Of a stretch of 36,733 nt of DNA, positions 15,423 through 25,229 are shown in pieces; within the stretch, counting starts at the first letter, position 1, and each line of letters begins with the position of its first letter. Both the position numbers and the translations under genes were made by a program. The notes below the pieces were generated by a model. It saw only the letters and a list, made by a program, of their open reading frames with translations, ran no database searches and was not told the DNA's origin. Source of the DNA: an uncultured Luminiphilus sp. (GTDB lineage: Bacteria > Pseudomonadota > Gammaproteobacteria > Pseudomonadales > Halieaceae); assembly GCA_938091425.1 (NCBI GenBank), contig CALKHC010000066.1:1-36733 (forward strand). The letters are read 5' to 3'.

Positions 15423-17138
15423 ATGCGTGCCAGTGAGTTCCTGCTGTCGACCCTGAAAGAAACCCCCTCAGATGCTGAGGTCGTCAGTCATCAGCTCATG
15501 CTGCGGGCAGGATTAATCCGCCGGGTCGCCGCCGGCATCTACAATTGGATGCCGCTTGGGCTCCGCGTGCTGCGTAAAGTTGAGCACATTGTCAGGGAGG
15601 AGATGGAGCGCGCCGGTGCGTTGGAACTGAGCATGCCGGTGGTGCAACCGGGAGAGCTGTGGGAAGAATCCGGTCGCTGGGAGCTTTACGGACCCGAGCT
15701 GTGTCGACTCGAGGACCGTCACCAGCGCCCCTTTTGTCTCGGGCCCACCCACGAAGAGGTCATCACTCAGATCGCCAAAAGCGAAATCAAGAGTTATAAG
15801 CAGCTGCCGATCAATCTGTTCCAAATCCAGACCAAATTTCGCGACGAAATCCGGCCGCGCTTTGGTGTGATGCGCTCGAGGGAGTTCATCATGAAGGACG
15901 CCTATTCCTTTCATATTGATCAGGCGTCTCAGGAACAGACTTACTGGCGCATGCACGAAGCCTACACCGCCATCTTTACCCGATTGGGTCTTGATTTCCG
16001 GTCTGTCGAGGCCGATACCGGCGCCATTGGTGGGGCGCATTCCCACGAGTTCCATGTTTTGGCAGAAAGTGGCGAGGACGCCATCGCTTTCTCAACCGGC
16101 AGCGACTACGCCGCCAACGTGGAGCTAGCACCCGCCCTGCCAGAGGCTGCTGCTGCAAAAGACGGCGAGATGCCCGCTCTGGAAAAATTCGCGACGCCCG
16201 GGATGACTACGATTGATGCGCTCTCCGAACAACTGGGTATCCCCGCTGAAGAGTCGATCAAAACGCTACTGGCCAGAGATGAGCAGGGCGAACTGGTGGC
16301 CCTGGTCGTTCGCGGTGACCATCGACTGAACGCCATCAAGGCCGCCAAATTGCCGGGTATGTCGTCACCACTGGCATTGGCAGAACCTGATGAAGTAAAA
16401 GCCCAGCTGGGTGCCGGGTTCGGCTCATTGGGTCCTGTAGGTGTTCCCGTCAGAGTGGTGGTTGATCACACCGCAGCGCAAATGCCCAGTTTCGTTTGCG
16501 GGGCCAATGAGGACGGTTACCACGTCAAGGGTGCCACCTGGCGCCGCGACGTCCCAGATGCTGAATTTGCCGATATTCGTGAGATCGTAGGTGGTGACCC
16601 CAGCCCCTGTGGTGAGGGCACCTTGGAGATTCGCCGAGGCATTGAAGTCGGCCATATTTTTCAGTTGGGTACAAAGTACTCCGAGTCAATGAATGCGTCC
16701 GTGCTGGATGAACAGGGCCGCAGCCAGCCCATGGTCATGGGCTGTTATGGCATTGGCATTACTCGCATTGTCGCGGCAGCAATCGAGCAAAACCATGATG
16801 ACAACGGCATCATTTGGCCCGCAGCCATGGCGCCATTCGACGTGGCCATTGTCCCGCTGGGCATGGATAAGTCAGATGCTGTGCGAGAGGCCACCGAGCA
16901 ACTCTATGTTGCGTGCGCTGATGCAGGTATCACTGCCTTTCTCGACGACCGATCGGAGCGACCGGGGGTGAAGTTTGCGGAAATGGAGCTTCTCGGTATG
17001 CCTCTGAGAGTGACCGTGGGAGAACGGTCGCTGGCCGAGGGCAATCTTGAGCTCACCCAGCGGCGCAGTGGCGAGACCGAGATGGTGGCACCCGCCGCCA
17101 TTATCGGACGCCTAACGCAGCTGCTTGCCAACGGCTGA
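15423..17138 (+). CDS. proS: Prolyl-tRNA synthetase, bacterial type
   Basis: A 571-residue class IIa synthetase (E. coli 572). The start is ATG at 15423: GGAG lies 6 bases upstream and [20 protein letters not shown] matches E. coli [20 protein letters not shown]. The 42 codons open upstream are not coding. Visible parts are the catalytic core ([28 protein letters not shown]), the inserted YbaK-like editing domain (about 225-410) that clears Ala-tRNA-Pro, the motif 3 region ([14 protein letters not shown]), and the anticodon-binding C-terminal domain. It is followed 5 bp later by a lytic transglycosylase gene. Confidence 0.97.
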   Translation: MRASEFLLSTLKETPSDAEVVSHQLMLRAGLIRRVAAGIYNWMPLGLRVLRKVEHIVREEMERAGALELSMPVVQPGELWEESGRWELYGPELCRLEDRHQRPFCLGPTHEEVITQIAKSEIKSYKQLPINLFQIQTKFRDEIRPRFGVMRSREFIMKDAYSFHIDQASQEQTYWRMHEAYTAIFTRLGLDFRSVEADTGAIGGAHSHEFHVLAESGEDAIAFSTGSDYAANVELAPALPEAAAAKDGEMPALEKFATPGMTTIDALSEQLGIPAEESIKTLLARDEQGELVALVVRGDHRLNAIKAAKLPGMSSPLALAEPDEVKAQLGAGFGSLGPVGVPVRVVVDHTAAQMPSFVCGANEDGYHVKGATWRRDVPDAEFADIREIVGGDPSPCGEGTLEIRRGIEVGHIFQLGTKYSESMNASVLDEQGRSQPMVMGCYGIGITRIVAAAIEQNHDDNGIIWPAAMAPFDVAIVPLGMDKSDAVREATEQLYVACADAGITAFLDDRSERPGVKFAEMELLGMPLRVTVGERSLAEGNLELTQRRSGETEMVAPAAIIGRLTQLLANG

Positions 17139-17143
17139 TCGAT

Positions 17144-17728
17144 TTGCGCCACACACTGCTCGGAATCCTTCTCGCTGCACTCCTGCCTACTGCCACGGTG
17201 CTCAGCGCCGAATCAGCGGCGGACAGAGCTGCTCTCTCTGCTTACCTAAATCGCGCTTTGTCAGCAGACGATGGATTTGAAGATCGCTACGCCGCCGAGG
17301 TATGGCTGGTTGACATGCAACAGCGGCTAGCGCGTTTTCTTGCCGACCCCGCTGAGCGCCTAGATTTGTTGACCCGAGTTCACCAGCAGGCGAGTCAGCT
17401 CAATTTACCGCCCGAATTGATACTGTCAGTAATCGAGGTAGAGAGCGCCTTTGATCGCTACGCGATCTCTCGAGTCGGCGCACAGGGCCTGATGCAGGTC
17501 ATGCCATTCTGGAAAGACGAGATCGGGCGAGGCGACGACAACTTGACCCACACCCCGACTAATCTTCGATATGGCTGTCATATTCTCCGCTTCTACCTCG
17601 ATCGGGAAGGTCAGAACTTGAACCGGGCACTGGCCGCCTACAACGGTTCCAGCGGCAGCCTGCGCTACCCCGACAAGGTGCGCGATGCCTGGGAACAGCG
17701 CTGGCGCACCGGTCCTCTCGACTGGTGA
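17144..17728 (+). CDS. Small SLT-family lytic transglycosylase
   Basis: A 194-residue periplasmic protein with a signal peptide (LLGILLAALLPTATVLSAES) and a C-terminal SLT domain. The catalytic Glu100 lies in SVIEVESAFDRYAISRVGAQGLMQVMP, and the end has the expected NLRYGCHILRFYLDREGQNLNRALAAYNGSSG-type pattern (split NLRYGCHILR and ALAAYNGSSG). It cleaves peptidoglycan to give 1,6-anhydro-muropeptides. The start is TTG at 17144, five bases after the proS stop and without a clear ribosome site, so translation is probably coupled to proS. No ATG start keeps the signal peptide. Confidence 0.85.
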   Translation: MRHTLLGILLAALLPTATVLSAESAADRAALSAYLNRALSADDGFEDRYAAEVWLVDMQQRLARFLADPAERLDLLTRVHQQASQLNLPPELILSVIEVESAFDRYAISRVGAQGLMQVMPFWKDEIGRGDDNLTHTPTNLRYGCHILRFYLDREGQNLNRALAAYNGSSGSLRYPDKVRDAWEQRWRTGPLDW

Positions 17729-17776
17729 GGCTGTGCCCACGCAGTTAAACTCGCCACCTCGACAGAGAATCCCCAA

Positions 17777-19120
17777 ATGCACTCGAACGCTGACACACTG
17801 CTGGCCCAACACCCCGACATCGAGACGGTAGAGGCCCTCATCACAGACTGTAATGGTGCAGCTCGCGGCAAGTGGTTGCCCATTGAAAAGCTGCCCACGC
17901 TCCTCGCCGATGGCATAAAACTACCCAAGTCAGCCGTGGCGCAGGACGCCTGGGGCCGCGACGTGCCGAGGATCGCGCTCGACAACGGGGATCTAGATGG
18001 TTGGTGTCAGGCAGTACCCAGCTCTTTGGTCCCTGTGTTAACGGCCGCCGGCGTGGATCGCGCTCAGGTCGTACTGACGATGTTTAAGGACGATGGAACA
18101 CCTCTCCTCTCAGATCCGAGACAAGTCCTGGCGCAGATTGTGGACAAGTTGGAGCAAAAAGGTCTGGTGCCCAGAGTCGCCATTGAGCTCGAGTTCAACC
18201 TGTTTAAACGTCCGGATGAAACCCAGACATTGCGAGACGCACTGCCTGCCGAAAATGAGACCGGCGGCAATCTTTACGGCCTCAGTGCCCTCGACGAACA
18301 TGCGGCCCTGTTTGAGGCGCTAAAAGCCGGATTTGCGGTTCAGGGACTGCCCTACGAAGGGGTATTAAAGGAAGCGGCGCCTGCCCAGTATGAAATCAAT
18401 GTTGCCTACTCCGACGACGCGGTCGCCTATTGCGATCAGATCATTCGCATGCAGCGGTGCATTCGCGACGTCGGGGAACGATTCGGTGTGCTGGCGAGTT
18501 TTATGCCAAAGCCCATGGAGAATCAGGCTGGCAATGGCATGCATGTTCATTGCAGCCTGCTCGACACCTCTGGCCAAAATGTTTTTGATAGCGGTGATGT
18601 CGAGGGCACCTCGCAGCTGCATCAGGCGGTCGCCGGATGTCTTGACCTCATGGCCGACACGCAGCTGATTTTTGCACCCAGCTACAACGCCTACCGTCGA
18701 TTTCAGGCCGGGAATCATGCGCCTACACAACCCAACTGGGGCTATGACAACCGCACCACGGCCCTGAGAATTCCTGCAAGTCCCAGTCAGGCCACTCGCA
18801 TTGAGCACCGGGTCGCCGGTGCAGACAGTAACCCGTACCTTGCAGTGGCCGCGCTACTGGCAGGGATCTACATGGGGATTGATCGACAGTGTGAGGCCCC
18901 TTCTCCGATCATCGGCAATGCATGGGTTGCCGACGCGGCCAACGTGAGCCTGCCGGGTCACATGGCGGAGGCCATCACGCGATTCTCAGAATCTGCCAAC
19001 GTGCGCGAGACACTCTCCGCAGAGTTTCAATTCGCCTTCAGTGAGATCAAAAAGCAAGAGCTGGCCGAGTTTGAACGCCGAGTGACAGACTTTGAGTTGG
19101 AAACCTATCTCTCCGCCTGA
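17777..19120 (+). CDS. Glutamine synthetase-family protein, PuuA-like (gamma-glutamylpolyamine synthetase type)
   Basis: A 447-residue ATP-dependent amine ligase of the glutamine synthetase fold. It has the beta-grasp N-terminus (VEALITDCNGAARGKWLP), the catalytic stretch (IELEFNLF, KEAAPAQYEINVAYSDD, NQAGNGMHVHCSL) and the C-terminal pattern WGYDNRTTALRIP and RIEHRVAGADSNPYLAVAALLAG. These lines match gamma-glutamylputrescine synthetase PuuA better than housekeeping GlnA (for example ESAPAQFEVNL and IEHRVAGADANPYL in E. coli PuuA). The likely job is ligating glutamate to a polyamine or another amine for breakdown. No other puu genes are adjacent. Other GS-like amine ligases are possible. Confidence 0.85.
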   Translation: MHSNADTLLAQHPDIETVEALITDCNGAARGKWLPIEKLPTLLADGIKLPKSAVAQDAWGRDVPRIALDNGDLDGWCQAVPSSLVPVLTAAGVDRAQVVLTMFKDDGTPLLSDPRQVLAQIVDKLEQKGLVPRVAIELEFNLFKRPDETQTLRDALPAENETGGNLYGLSALDEHAALFEALKAGFAVQGLPYEGVLKEAAPAQYEINVAYSDDAVAYCDQIIRMQRCIRDVGERFGVLASFMPKPMENQAGNGMHVHCSLLDTSGQNVFDSGDVEGTSQLHQAVAGCLDLMADTQLIFAPSYNAYRRFQAGNHAPTQPNWGYDNRTTALRIPASPSQATRIEHRVAGADSNPYLAVAALLAGIYMGIDRQCEAPSPIIGNAWVADAANVSLPGHMAEAITRFSESANVRETLSAEFQFAFSEIKKQELAEFERRVTDFELETYLSA

Positions 19121-19156
19121 CCACGTCGTTAATCCACACTCTTTATGGAGCACGCT

Positions 19157-19636
19157 ATGACAACTGTTTTGGATTTTTCTGCCCCCCGCGCAAATGGTGA
19201 AAACACCGCGCTCAGTGATTTTGGCGGCAAGGTATTACTAATCGTAAACACGGCCTCCAAGTGCGGTTTTACACCGCAATATGCGGGACTGGAATCGCTG
19301 CATCAGACGTACGGCGAACGCGGGTTTTCCGTTCTGGCTTTTCCCTGCAATCAATTTGGCGCTCAGGAACCGGGCAACGAGGAGGAAATCCAGTCTTTTT
19401 GTGACCTGAATTACCAGACCAGCTTCCCGCTGTTCAGCAAGATTGAGGTGAATGGCGCGGCCAGCCACCCTCTGTTCACACACCTTAAAGACAAGGCGCC
19501 TGGCGTGCTCGGTAGCAAGCGCATCAAATGGAACTTTACGAAGTTTTTGGTTAACCAGCAGGGTGAGGTGGTCAAGCGCTACGCGCCGTCCACCAAGCCC
19601 GAGGCGATCGCGAGCGACATCGAAGCGCTGCTTTGA
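19157..19636 (+). CDS. Glutathione peroxidase family protein (Cys type)
   Basis: A 159-residue thioredoxin-fold peroxidase. The catalytic tetrad elements are visible: the peroxidatic Cys in NTASKCGFTPQY, Gln in FPCNQFGAQEPG, and Trp/Asn in KWNFTKFLV. Cys replaces Sec, and the lack of an extra domain suggests a thioredoxin- or glutathione-linked bacterial BtuE-like enzyme that reduces organic hydroperoxides. I chose ATG at 19157, with GGAG 6 bases upstream, over the ATG at 19145, which overlaps that site. It converges with prfC; the stops are 6 bp apart. Confidence 0.93.
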   Translation: MTTVLDFSAPRANGENTALSDFGGKVLLIVNTASKCGFTPQYAGLESLHQTYGERGFSVLAFPCNQFGAQEPGNEEEIQSFCDLNYQTSFPLFSKIEVNGAASHPLFTHLKDKAPGVLGSKRIKWNFTKFLVNQQGEVVKRYAPSTKPEAIASDIEALL

Positions 19637-19642
19637 CTCGTC

Positions 19643-21220
19643 TCAGTGCTCTCGCGTCTCACGGAAACGGATGTCGGGCCACCTTTCCTCCATGAGTGAG
19701 AGGTTGACGCGAGTAGGCGCCAGATAAGTGAGATAGCCGCCGCCATCCTCGGACAAATGCTCCGCCGCCTTCTTGCGGAACTCTTCCAGCTTGCGCTCAT
19801 TCTCCGCTTCTATCCAGCGAGCCGTGTAAATATTGACCGGCTCGTATAGTGCCTCGACTTTGTATTCGTCAGCCAGGCGATACGCCACCACGTCGAACTG
19901 CAACTGACCCACCGCACCCACTATGAGATCACTGTTGTTCAGTGGGGAGAACACCTGTGTCGAGCCCTCCTCAGACAGCTGTTGTAGCCCTTTTTGTAGC
20001 GCTTTAGCTTTCATGGGATCCGTCAGACGAATACGGCGGAACAACTCTGGGGCAAAGTGGGGGATGCCAGTAAACCGGAGCGCTTCTCCTGTGGTGAAGG
20101 TATCGCCGATCTGGATCGTGCCATGGTTGTGTAAGCCAATAATGTCCCCTGCCACCGCCGACTCCACCAGCGTGCGATCCCCCGCACGAAAGGTCACCGC
20201 GTCGGCAATACGCACATCCTTGTCGATGCGCACGTGACGCATCTTCATTCCCTTGTCGTAGCGGCCTGAACAAATCCGCATAAAGGCAATGCGGTCCCGA
20301 TGCTTGGGGTCCATATTGGCCTGAATTTTGAAAACAAAACCAGTGAAATCCGGCTGGGATGCCTCAATGAGTCGCTCTGAGGAGACTCTGGGTTGAGGGG
20401 CTGGCGCCCACTCAACAAAATCATTGAGCATCTCCCTAACACCAAAGTTCCCTAGTGCCGTCCCAAAAAAGACCGGCGTCAGTTGGCCAGCAAGAAAGGC
20501 CTCAAGTGAGAACTCATGAGAGGCGCCGCGGACCAGTTCGATCTCCTCAGCAAAACTATTGTAGTTCTCCGCCAGCAACGCTTTGGCCTCATCTGAATCG
20601 AGACCCACAATGAGATCCTCTTCTACCAGCGTACTGCCATCACCGGGTTGATAACGATGAATGGTATCGGTGTAGAGGTTATAAACGCCGCTGAAATCGC
20701 GGCCCATACCAATGGGCCAATTGATCGGCGCGCCGGCAATGCCCAACACGTCCTCGACCTCATCCACTAGGTCGATGGGATCGCGGATGTCACGGTCGAG
20801 TTTGTTGACGAACGTCATGATGGGCGTATCCCGGAGACGACAGACGTTCATCAGCTTGATGGTGCGGTTCTCAACGCCCTTGGCACCGTCAATCACCATG
20901 AGCGCCGAATCCACTGCCGTCAGCGTCCGATAGGTATCTTCTGAGAAGTCCTCGTGACCCGGCGTATCCAGCAAATTCACGCAGCGCTCTTTATAGGGGA
21001 ACTGCATCACCGAGGACGTGACAGAAATACCGCGCTCCTGTTCAAGCGCCATCCAGTCCGACGTCGCATGGGGCCCGCGCTTGCCCTTCACTGAGCCGGC
21101 CACCTGAATTGCCTGACCAAGAAGCAACAGCTTTTCGGTCATGGTCGTCTTACCCGCGTCGGGGTGAGAAATAATGGCAAAGGTGCGGCGCGCGTCGATA
21201 TCGCGCTGAAGTTCAGACAT
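19643..21220 (-). CDS. prfC: Peptide chain release factor 3 (RF3)
   Basis: A 525-residue translational GTPase (E. coli 529). The G motifs are clear: SHPDAGKT (18-25), [12 protein letters not shown], and NKLD. The C-terminal part (domains II and [34 protein letters not shown]) is typical of RF3. It removes RF1 and RF2 from the ribosome after peptide release and takes part in quality control. TAGGAG lies 5 bases before the ATG, within a 10-bp perfect palindrome CTCCTAGGAG (21227-21236). It stands alone between gpx (convergent) and lipB (same strand, 48-bp gap). Confidence 0.97.
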   Translation of the reverse strand: MSELQRDIDARRTFAIISHPDAGKTTMTEKLLLLGQAIQVAGSVKGKRGPHATSDWMALEQERGISVTSSVMQFPYKERCVNLLDTPGHEDFSEDTYRTLTAVDSALMVIDGAKGVENRTIKLMNVCRLRDTPIMTFVNKLDRDIRDPIDLVDEVEDVLGIAGAPINWPIGMGRDFSGVYNLYTDTIHRYQPGDGSTLVEEDLIVGLDSDEAKALLAENYNSFAEEIELVRGASHEFSLEAFLAGQLTPVFFGTALGNFGVREMLNDFVEWAPAPQPRVSSERLIEASQPDFTGFVFKIQANMDPKHRDRIAFMRICSGRYDKGMKMRHVRIDKDVRIADAVTFRAGDRTLVESAVAGDIIGLHNHGTIQIGDTFTTGEALRFTGIPHFAPELFRRIRLTDPMKAKALQKGLQQLSEEGSTQVFSPLNNSDLIVGAVGQLQFDVVAYRLADEYKVEALYEPVNIYTARWIEAENERKLEEFRKKAAEHLSEDGGGYLTYLAPTRVNLSLMEERWPDIRFRETREH

Positions 21221-21268
21221 GGTGGCTCCTAGGAGGAGGCGCGATTATGCCAGCCAATACCACTGGCG

Positions 21269-21883
21269 TCAGTCTGAACCGGGCAACAGCGCCTCAAGGT
21301 GTTTGAGCAGTGCTTCGCCCACGTCATTCATGCCGGGGCAGTCGGGTCCCATGAGTGCTGCAAGAGAAGTGACCTCAAGTCCCTCGTAACCACAGGGATT
21401 GATGCCCTTAAAGGGGGCGAGATCCATATCAATATTGAGTGATAGGCCGTGGTAGCTGCGCCCTTTGCTGACCTTCAAGCCCAACGCAGCGATTTTACAT
21501 CCCTCGACATACACACCGCGCGCATCGGGATCGCCATAAGCCTGAATGCCCCACTCGCCCAAAACATTCACCACCGCAGTTTCGATCAGGTTGACCAGCT
21601 GCCTGACATTGACTTTCGCCCGACGCAAATCGTAGAGCACATAGGCGACCCATTGGCCGGGGCCGTGATAGGTCACTTGGCCACCGCGATCGATCTGAAT
21701 GATAGGCACTTCACCCGGATCAAGCACGTGCTCCGGCTTACCCGACAGGCCCTGTGTGTAGACGGGCGGGTGCTGGAGAAGCCAGATTTCATCTTCCGTG
21801 TCAGGGGTGCGCGACGCGGTAAAGGCCTTCATCGCGTCAAAGGTCGACTCGAAGTCGACCGTGCCCAAACGCCGACACAACAC
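21269..21883 (-). CDS. lipB: Octanoyl-ACP:protein N-octanoyltransferase LipB
   Basis: A 204-residue enzyme that moves octanoate from ACP to the lipoyl domains of 2-oxoacid dehydrogenases and the glycine cleavage H protein. Visible motifs are RGGQVTYHGPGQWVAYVLYDL, the catalytic Lys in CKIAALGLKVS, and the catalytic Cys in NPCGYEGLEVTSL. The start is GTG at 21883, 4 bp after the ybeD stop, with no visible ribosome site, so it is probably coupled. It is the last gene of the envelope chain. lipA is not in the window. Confidence 0.95.
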   Translation of the reverse strand: MLCRRLGTVDFESTFDAMKAFTASRTPDTEDEIWLLQHPPVYTQGLSGKPEHVLDPGEVPIIQIDRGGQVTYHGPGQWVAYVLYDLRRAKVNVRQLVNLIETAVVNVLGEWGIQAYGDPDARGVYVEGCKIAALGLKVSKGRSYHGLSLNIDMDLAPFKGINPCGYEGLEVTSLAALMGPDCPGMNDVGEALLKHLEALLPGSD

Positions 21884-21887
21884 AGTA

Positions 21888-22154
21888 TCAGAGCACCATG
21901 GATACCAGACCGGTATCCATCAGATCCTGATGAATCTGGCGCAGTTGTTCCTCACTCTGCGCCTCGATGGTGATGGTGATCGACTGAAAAGTGCCATTAC
22001 GGGAGTCCTTGACCAGCACATCCTGTTCCGAAAATCCGGCTGCATGCTGATTGAATACAGACATCACCGCAGGCTGGAACGTTGATCCAGCCCTGCCCAG
22101 CACTTTAATCGGGTACGCGCAGGGGAAGACGATCTTTGGCGGGCTCTCACTCAC
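21888..22154 (-). CDS. ybeD: DUF493/YbeD-family protein
   Basis: An 88-residue small cytoplasmic protein with the YbeD ferredoxin-like fold pattern (IVFPCAYPIKVLGRAG, VLVKDSRNGTFQSITITI, EEQLRQIHQDL). Function is unknown; the fold resembles allosteric regulatory domains. As in E. coli and Pseudomonas it lies between dacA and lipB, which suggests a link to lipoylation or simply a frozen gene order. The start is GTG at 22154, six bases after the dacA stop. Confidence 0.93.
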   Translation of the reverse strand: MSESPPKIVFPCAYPIKVLGRAGSTFQPAVMSVFNQHAAGFSEQDVLVKDSRNGTFQSITITIEAQSEEQLRQIHQDLMDTGLVSMVL

Positions 22155-22160
22155 TACACA

Positions 22161-23342
22161 TCAACCCAGCAGCTGCTGAAACCAGAGCATTATCGCGTCC
22201 CATAGCCGCGCGAAAAAACCGGCGGGCTCGACCGCTTGCAGCACCTCGAGAGGGGCTTCGCCCACAGATTCACCTGCTCGGGTCAACACAACCCGCCCCA
22301 CCACATCACCTGCATTCAGGGGCGCAATGAGCGGCGCATCAATCTCGATCGTCGGGGTAATCTCGGCAGCGCTTCTAGGCAGCGTCAGCACTGCATCCAG
22401 TGTCACCCCTAATGCGACTTGTGTCGCCTGGCCTTTCCAGACCCGAGCCTGAGCAAGTTCAGCGCCTCCTCTCAGGGGTGTCGTAGTTTCATAAAAGCGA
22501 AAGCCGTAGTTCAACAGGCTACGGGTTTCCGATTTCCGGCTCGATGTGGAACTGCTGCCCATCACCACTGAAATTAGACGCATTCCTTCGCGCTTCGCAG
22601 AGGCAACAAGACCATAGCCCGCTACGCTGGTATAGCCCGTCTTCAACCCATCCACGGAGTCGTCTTCTCGCAGCAGGTGATTCCGGTTGTACTGTGTGAT
22701 GTCGTTGTAGGTGTAGCTCTGCTCCTTATAAACCGCATAACGCTCGGGGTGGTCGCGAATAGCGGCGGCGGCAGTCACGGCGAGATCACGCGCGGTCGAC
22801 AAATGCTCGGGATGGGGCAAGCCATGGCTGTTCTCGAAGTGCGTTCCCGTCAGTCCCATCTCGTCTGCGTAGCGATTCATCAGATCCACAAACGCCGCCT
22901 CGCTGCCAGCAATATGCTCAGCGATGGCGACCGTCGCGTCGTTACCCGACGAAATCACGATGCCGCGCTCGAGCTCCGCCACCGTGACCGGCTTGCCGGG
23001 CTCGATCCACATCAGCGACGAGCCTTCAAACACGGGATTCTGAGACCAGGCATTACGACTGACCGGCACGATATCATCCAAGTCCAGCCGACCCAGCTCG
23101 ACCTCCTGAGCGAGGATATAGGCCGTCATGAGCTTGGTCAGACTGGCTGGAGGCAACGCCAAATCAGGGTTGTGCTCAGCCAGCACGGCCCCAGTGTCGA
23201 AATCGACCAGCAGGTAGGAATCGGCATTAATGGCCGGCGGCGCGGGCACCAGCGCCGAGTTGGCCGATCCAACCAGCGGCAGCCACAACATGGTGATCAG
23301 ACACCAGACTGAGCGCTTCGTATTCGCTCTCGCTCCTGTCAT
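22161..23342 (-). CDS. dacA: D-alanyl-D-alanine carboxypeptidase (PBP5/6 type) DacA
   Basis: A 393-residue penicillin-binding protein that trims the terminal D-Ala from peptidoglycan pentapeptides. The signal peptide (VWCLITMLWLPLVGSANS) is followed by the active-site motifs S67LTK70 (PASLTK), S132GN134 and K234TG. A C-terminal beta domain and a terminal amphipathic helix (FARLWDAIMLWFQQLL) would hold it on the outer face of the inner membrane. I chose ATG at 23342 over the open frame to 23531 because AGGAGAA lies 7 bases upstream and the extension would bury the signal peptide. It follows rlpA by 73 bp. Confidence 0.95.
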   Translation of the reverse strand: MTGARANTKRSVWCLITMLWLPLVGSANSALVPAPPAINADSYLLVDFDTGAVLAEHNPDLALPPASLTKLMTAYILAQEVELGRLDLDDIVPVSRNAWSQNPVFEGSSLMWIEPGKPVTVAELERGIVISSGNDATVAIAEHIAGSEAAFVDLMNRYADEMGLTGTHFENSHGLPHPEHLSTARDLAVTAAAAIRDHPERYAVYKEQSYTYNDITQYNRNHLLREDDSVDGLKTGYTSVAGYGLVASAKREGMRLISVVMGSSSTSSRKSETRSLLNYGFRFYETTTPLRGGAELAQARVWKGQATQVALGVTLDAVLTLPRSAAEITPTIEIDAPLIAPLNAGDVVGRVVLTRAGESVGEAPLEVLQAVEPAGFFARLWDAIMLWFQQLLG

Positions 23343-23349
23343 CGACGCA

Positions 23350-23356
23350 TTCTCCT
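23350..23356 (-). promoter_or_regulatory. Ribosome binding site deciding the dacA start
   Basis: AGGAGAA on the minus strand, 7 bases before the ATG at 23342. It supports the start that gives a normal signal peptide. Confidence 0.65.
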
Positions 23357-23415
23357 GAAGGTCATACCGAGACGGCGCCAGTGTACGCTCGCGGGCCGTC
23401 TGATGAAAATCACAG

Positions 23416-24246
23416 TCAGGGTAATGATTGAGGCGCCGGATAGCCCGCCTCGATGAATGCGGCGCGGGCTTGGTTGAGGGTCTGTATATCGGAAAAGGGT
23501 CCCACTCGAACGCGGTGGAGCCGCCTACCATCGGTGTCTACAGCGCTTACCGAGACAGGATAAGCCCATCTACTGCTGATCTCGCTGCCCAGCTCGTTCG
23601 CGGCAATCACCGAGGTATAGGCGCCCAGTTGCAGGTAGCGGTATGTGGCAGCCTCGAGTGCACGGCGATCGTCGACACCTGCCAGATCGAGGGATTCGAC
23701 CAATACGGTCGCGGTGCCCTGCTCGGCGAAGCCGAGCTGCAAGGCCGCACCATATGACAAGTCGATCAGACGGTCCGGGTGGAAGGGGCCGCGGTCGTTC
23801 ACCCGCAACACCACGCTACGTTCGTTGCCCAAGTTGGTTACACGGACATAGGTCGGAATCGGCAGCGAACGATGCGCAGCGGTGGCGCCAAACACGTCGA
23901 AGATTTCGCCATTGGCAGTGGGTCGACCCTGAAATTTCATGCCATACCATGAGGCAACACCGTACTCGCGATACCCTTGGGCACTGTCGCGCACAGCATA
24001 GACAACGCCATTCACTTCATAAGGACTGCGATTACCCTCGGCCAGCAGTGGATCGGGTCGGGGAACAGCGTCCTGCCACGGCGGGCGATCTGAAAGGGAC
24101 GGCGCAAAGTCTGCTTGCGCTGTCGGTGCCGCACCCCGATAGCTCGAGCATGCGGTCAGAGCGATCGAGGCGCAGCACGCTGCGCTGATCAACAGCCGCC
24201 TCAAGAACCTGCGCGCGCCGTCGCGATCGCCTGACTGAGCTGCCAT
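23416..24246 (-). CDS. rlpA: RlpA-family septal-ring lytic transglycosylase lipoprotein
   Basis: A 276-residue lipoprotein. The lipobox LTAC puts the lipidated Cys at 33. A double-psi beta-barrel domain follows (about 93-185, YGVASWYGMKFQGRPTANGE, AAHRSLPIPTYVRVTN, VNDRGPF with the catalytic Asp), then a C-terminal SPOR domain (about 200-276) that targets denuded septal glycan. In Pseudomonas RlpA cleaves glycan strands lacking stem peptides during cell separation. The ATG at 24246 gives a 46-bp overlap with mltB. TTG at 24204 is an alternative: it overlaps the mltB stop as TTGA and would give a signal peptide of normal length. Confidence 0.93.
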   Translation of the reverse strand: MAAQSGDRDGARRFLRRLLISAACCASIALTACSSYRGAAPTAQADFAPSLSDRPPWQDAVPRPDPLLAEGNRSPYEVNGVVYAVRDSAQGYREYGVASWYGMKFQGRPTANGEIFDVFGATAAHRSLPIPTYVRVTNLGNERSVVLRVNDRGPFHPDRLIDLSYGAALQLGFAEQGTATVLVESLDLAGVDDRRALEAATYRYLQLGAYTSVIAANELGSEISSRWAYPVSVSAVDTDGRRLHRVRVGPFSDIQTLNQARAAFIEAGYPAPQSLP

Positions 24247-25229
24247 ACCGCCATTGCATACATGGAGCTGTGGTTGTAGCGGGTGATGACGTAGAAATTT
24301 TGCAGTCCCAGCCAGTAGCGCAGCCCGTCTTCCTCCTCCAGTTGGAGCGGCGTGGCCAGTCTGGTCGGATCCAGTGGTTCGGTGGATACAAGTCCCTCTA
24401 GTGCCAGCGTGGCGACCGTTTTCTTCGGCTTCAATCCTCCCTCGAACACTGTCGGGTCAGGGTCATCGGCGATGCCGTCGACAACCACCTTCTCACCCGA
24501 GCGCCAGCCGTGAGCTTGAAGATAGTTCCCCACACTGGCAATGGCATCGGCGGGGTTGTCCCAGATATCGGGGGCACCATCACCCTCATAACTGCGCGCG
24601 TAAGCGCGATAGCTCGACGGCATGAACTGACCATACCCCATGGCTCCCGCATAAGAGCCTTTCAGCGCCAGAGCATCCTTACCAGACTCCCAGGCCAGTA
24701 CCAGAAATTGCTCCAGCTCTCCGGTAAAAAACGGGGAGCGTCGAGGATAATCGAACGCTAGTGTGGCCAACGCATCGATCACGCGATAACTCCCCGTGAT
24801 GCGACCGTAGTATGTCTCCACGCCGATGATTGCCACCATCAACTCCGCCGGTATGCCGGTGCGCGCCGCCACTGATCGCAGCGTGGTCTCATGCGTGCTC
24901 CAGAACGTGACGCCCTCGCGAATCCGACGATCGGTTAAAAAGATTTTTCGATATTCGTACCAGGCCTTGGTTTTCTCGGCTGGCCTCGAGATGGCATCGA
25001 GAATACTCTGCTGCCGCTCCGCAGTGTCAATCAACTGCTGCGCCCAATCGGGATCCACCCCCGCTTCCTGCGCGGCGGCTATAACTTGCTGCGCTGCCTC
25101 ACGGTCGCTGTAGTCTCCGGCCGAGACTGCAACCGGCACACTGAGACCCGCGCACAGAAGCAACAGGCTGAAGCCACACCGACACCAGTGTGTGGGCCAC
25201 CATCGCCGGAGTCGGTTTTTTGTGATCAT
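24201..25229 (-). CDS. mltB: Lytic murein transglycosylase B (MltB family)
   Basis: A 342-residue enzyme of the family 3 lytic transglycosylases. The catalytic Glu138 lies in MVAIIGVETYYGRITG. Family marks include LALKGSYAGAMGYGQFMPSSYRAYA, DIWDNPADAIASVGNYL, and NFYVITRYNHSSMYAMAVWQL. The N-terminus has a hydrophobic signal (FSLLLLCAGLSVPVAVSAG) without a good lipobox, so the protein is probably soluble in the periplasm or weakly anchored, unlike lipoprotein MltB of E. coli. It overlaps the rodA stop by 4 bp (ATGA). Confidence 0.94.
   Translation of the reverse strand: MITKNRLRRWWPTHWCRCGFSLLLLCAGLSVPVAVSAGDYSDREAAQQVIAAAQEAGVDPDWAQQLIDTAERQQSILDAISRPAEKTKAWYEYRKIFLTDRRIREGVTFWSTHETTLRSVAARTGIPAELMVAIIGVETYYGRITGSYRVIDALATLAFDYPRRSPFFTGELEQFLVLAWESGKDALALKGSYAGAMGYGQFMPSSYRAYARSYEGDGAPDIWDNPADAIASVGNYLQAHGWRSGEKVVVDGIADDPDPTVFEGGLKPKKTVATLALEGLVSTEPLDPTRLATPLQLEEEDGLRYWLGLQNFYVITRYNHSSMYAMAVWQLSQAIATARAGS

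Noticed and set aside
19157-19636. Selenocysteine in the glutathione peroxidase
   Set aside because: The active-site codon is TGC (Cys), not TGA.
22677-23312. 211-codon plus-strand frame opposite dacA
   Set aside because: It is antisense to conserved PBP5 motifs and lacks a ribosome site or protein family likeness.
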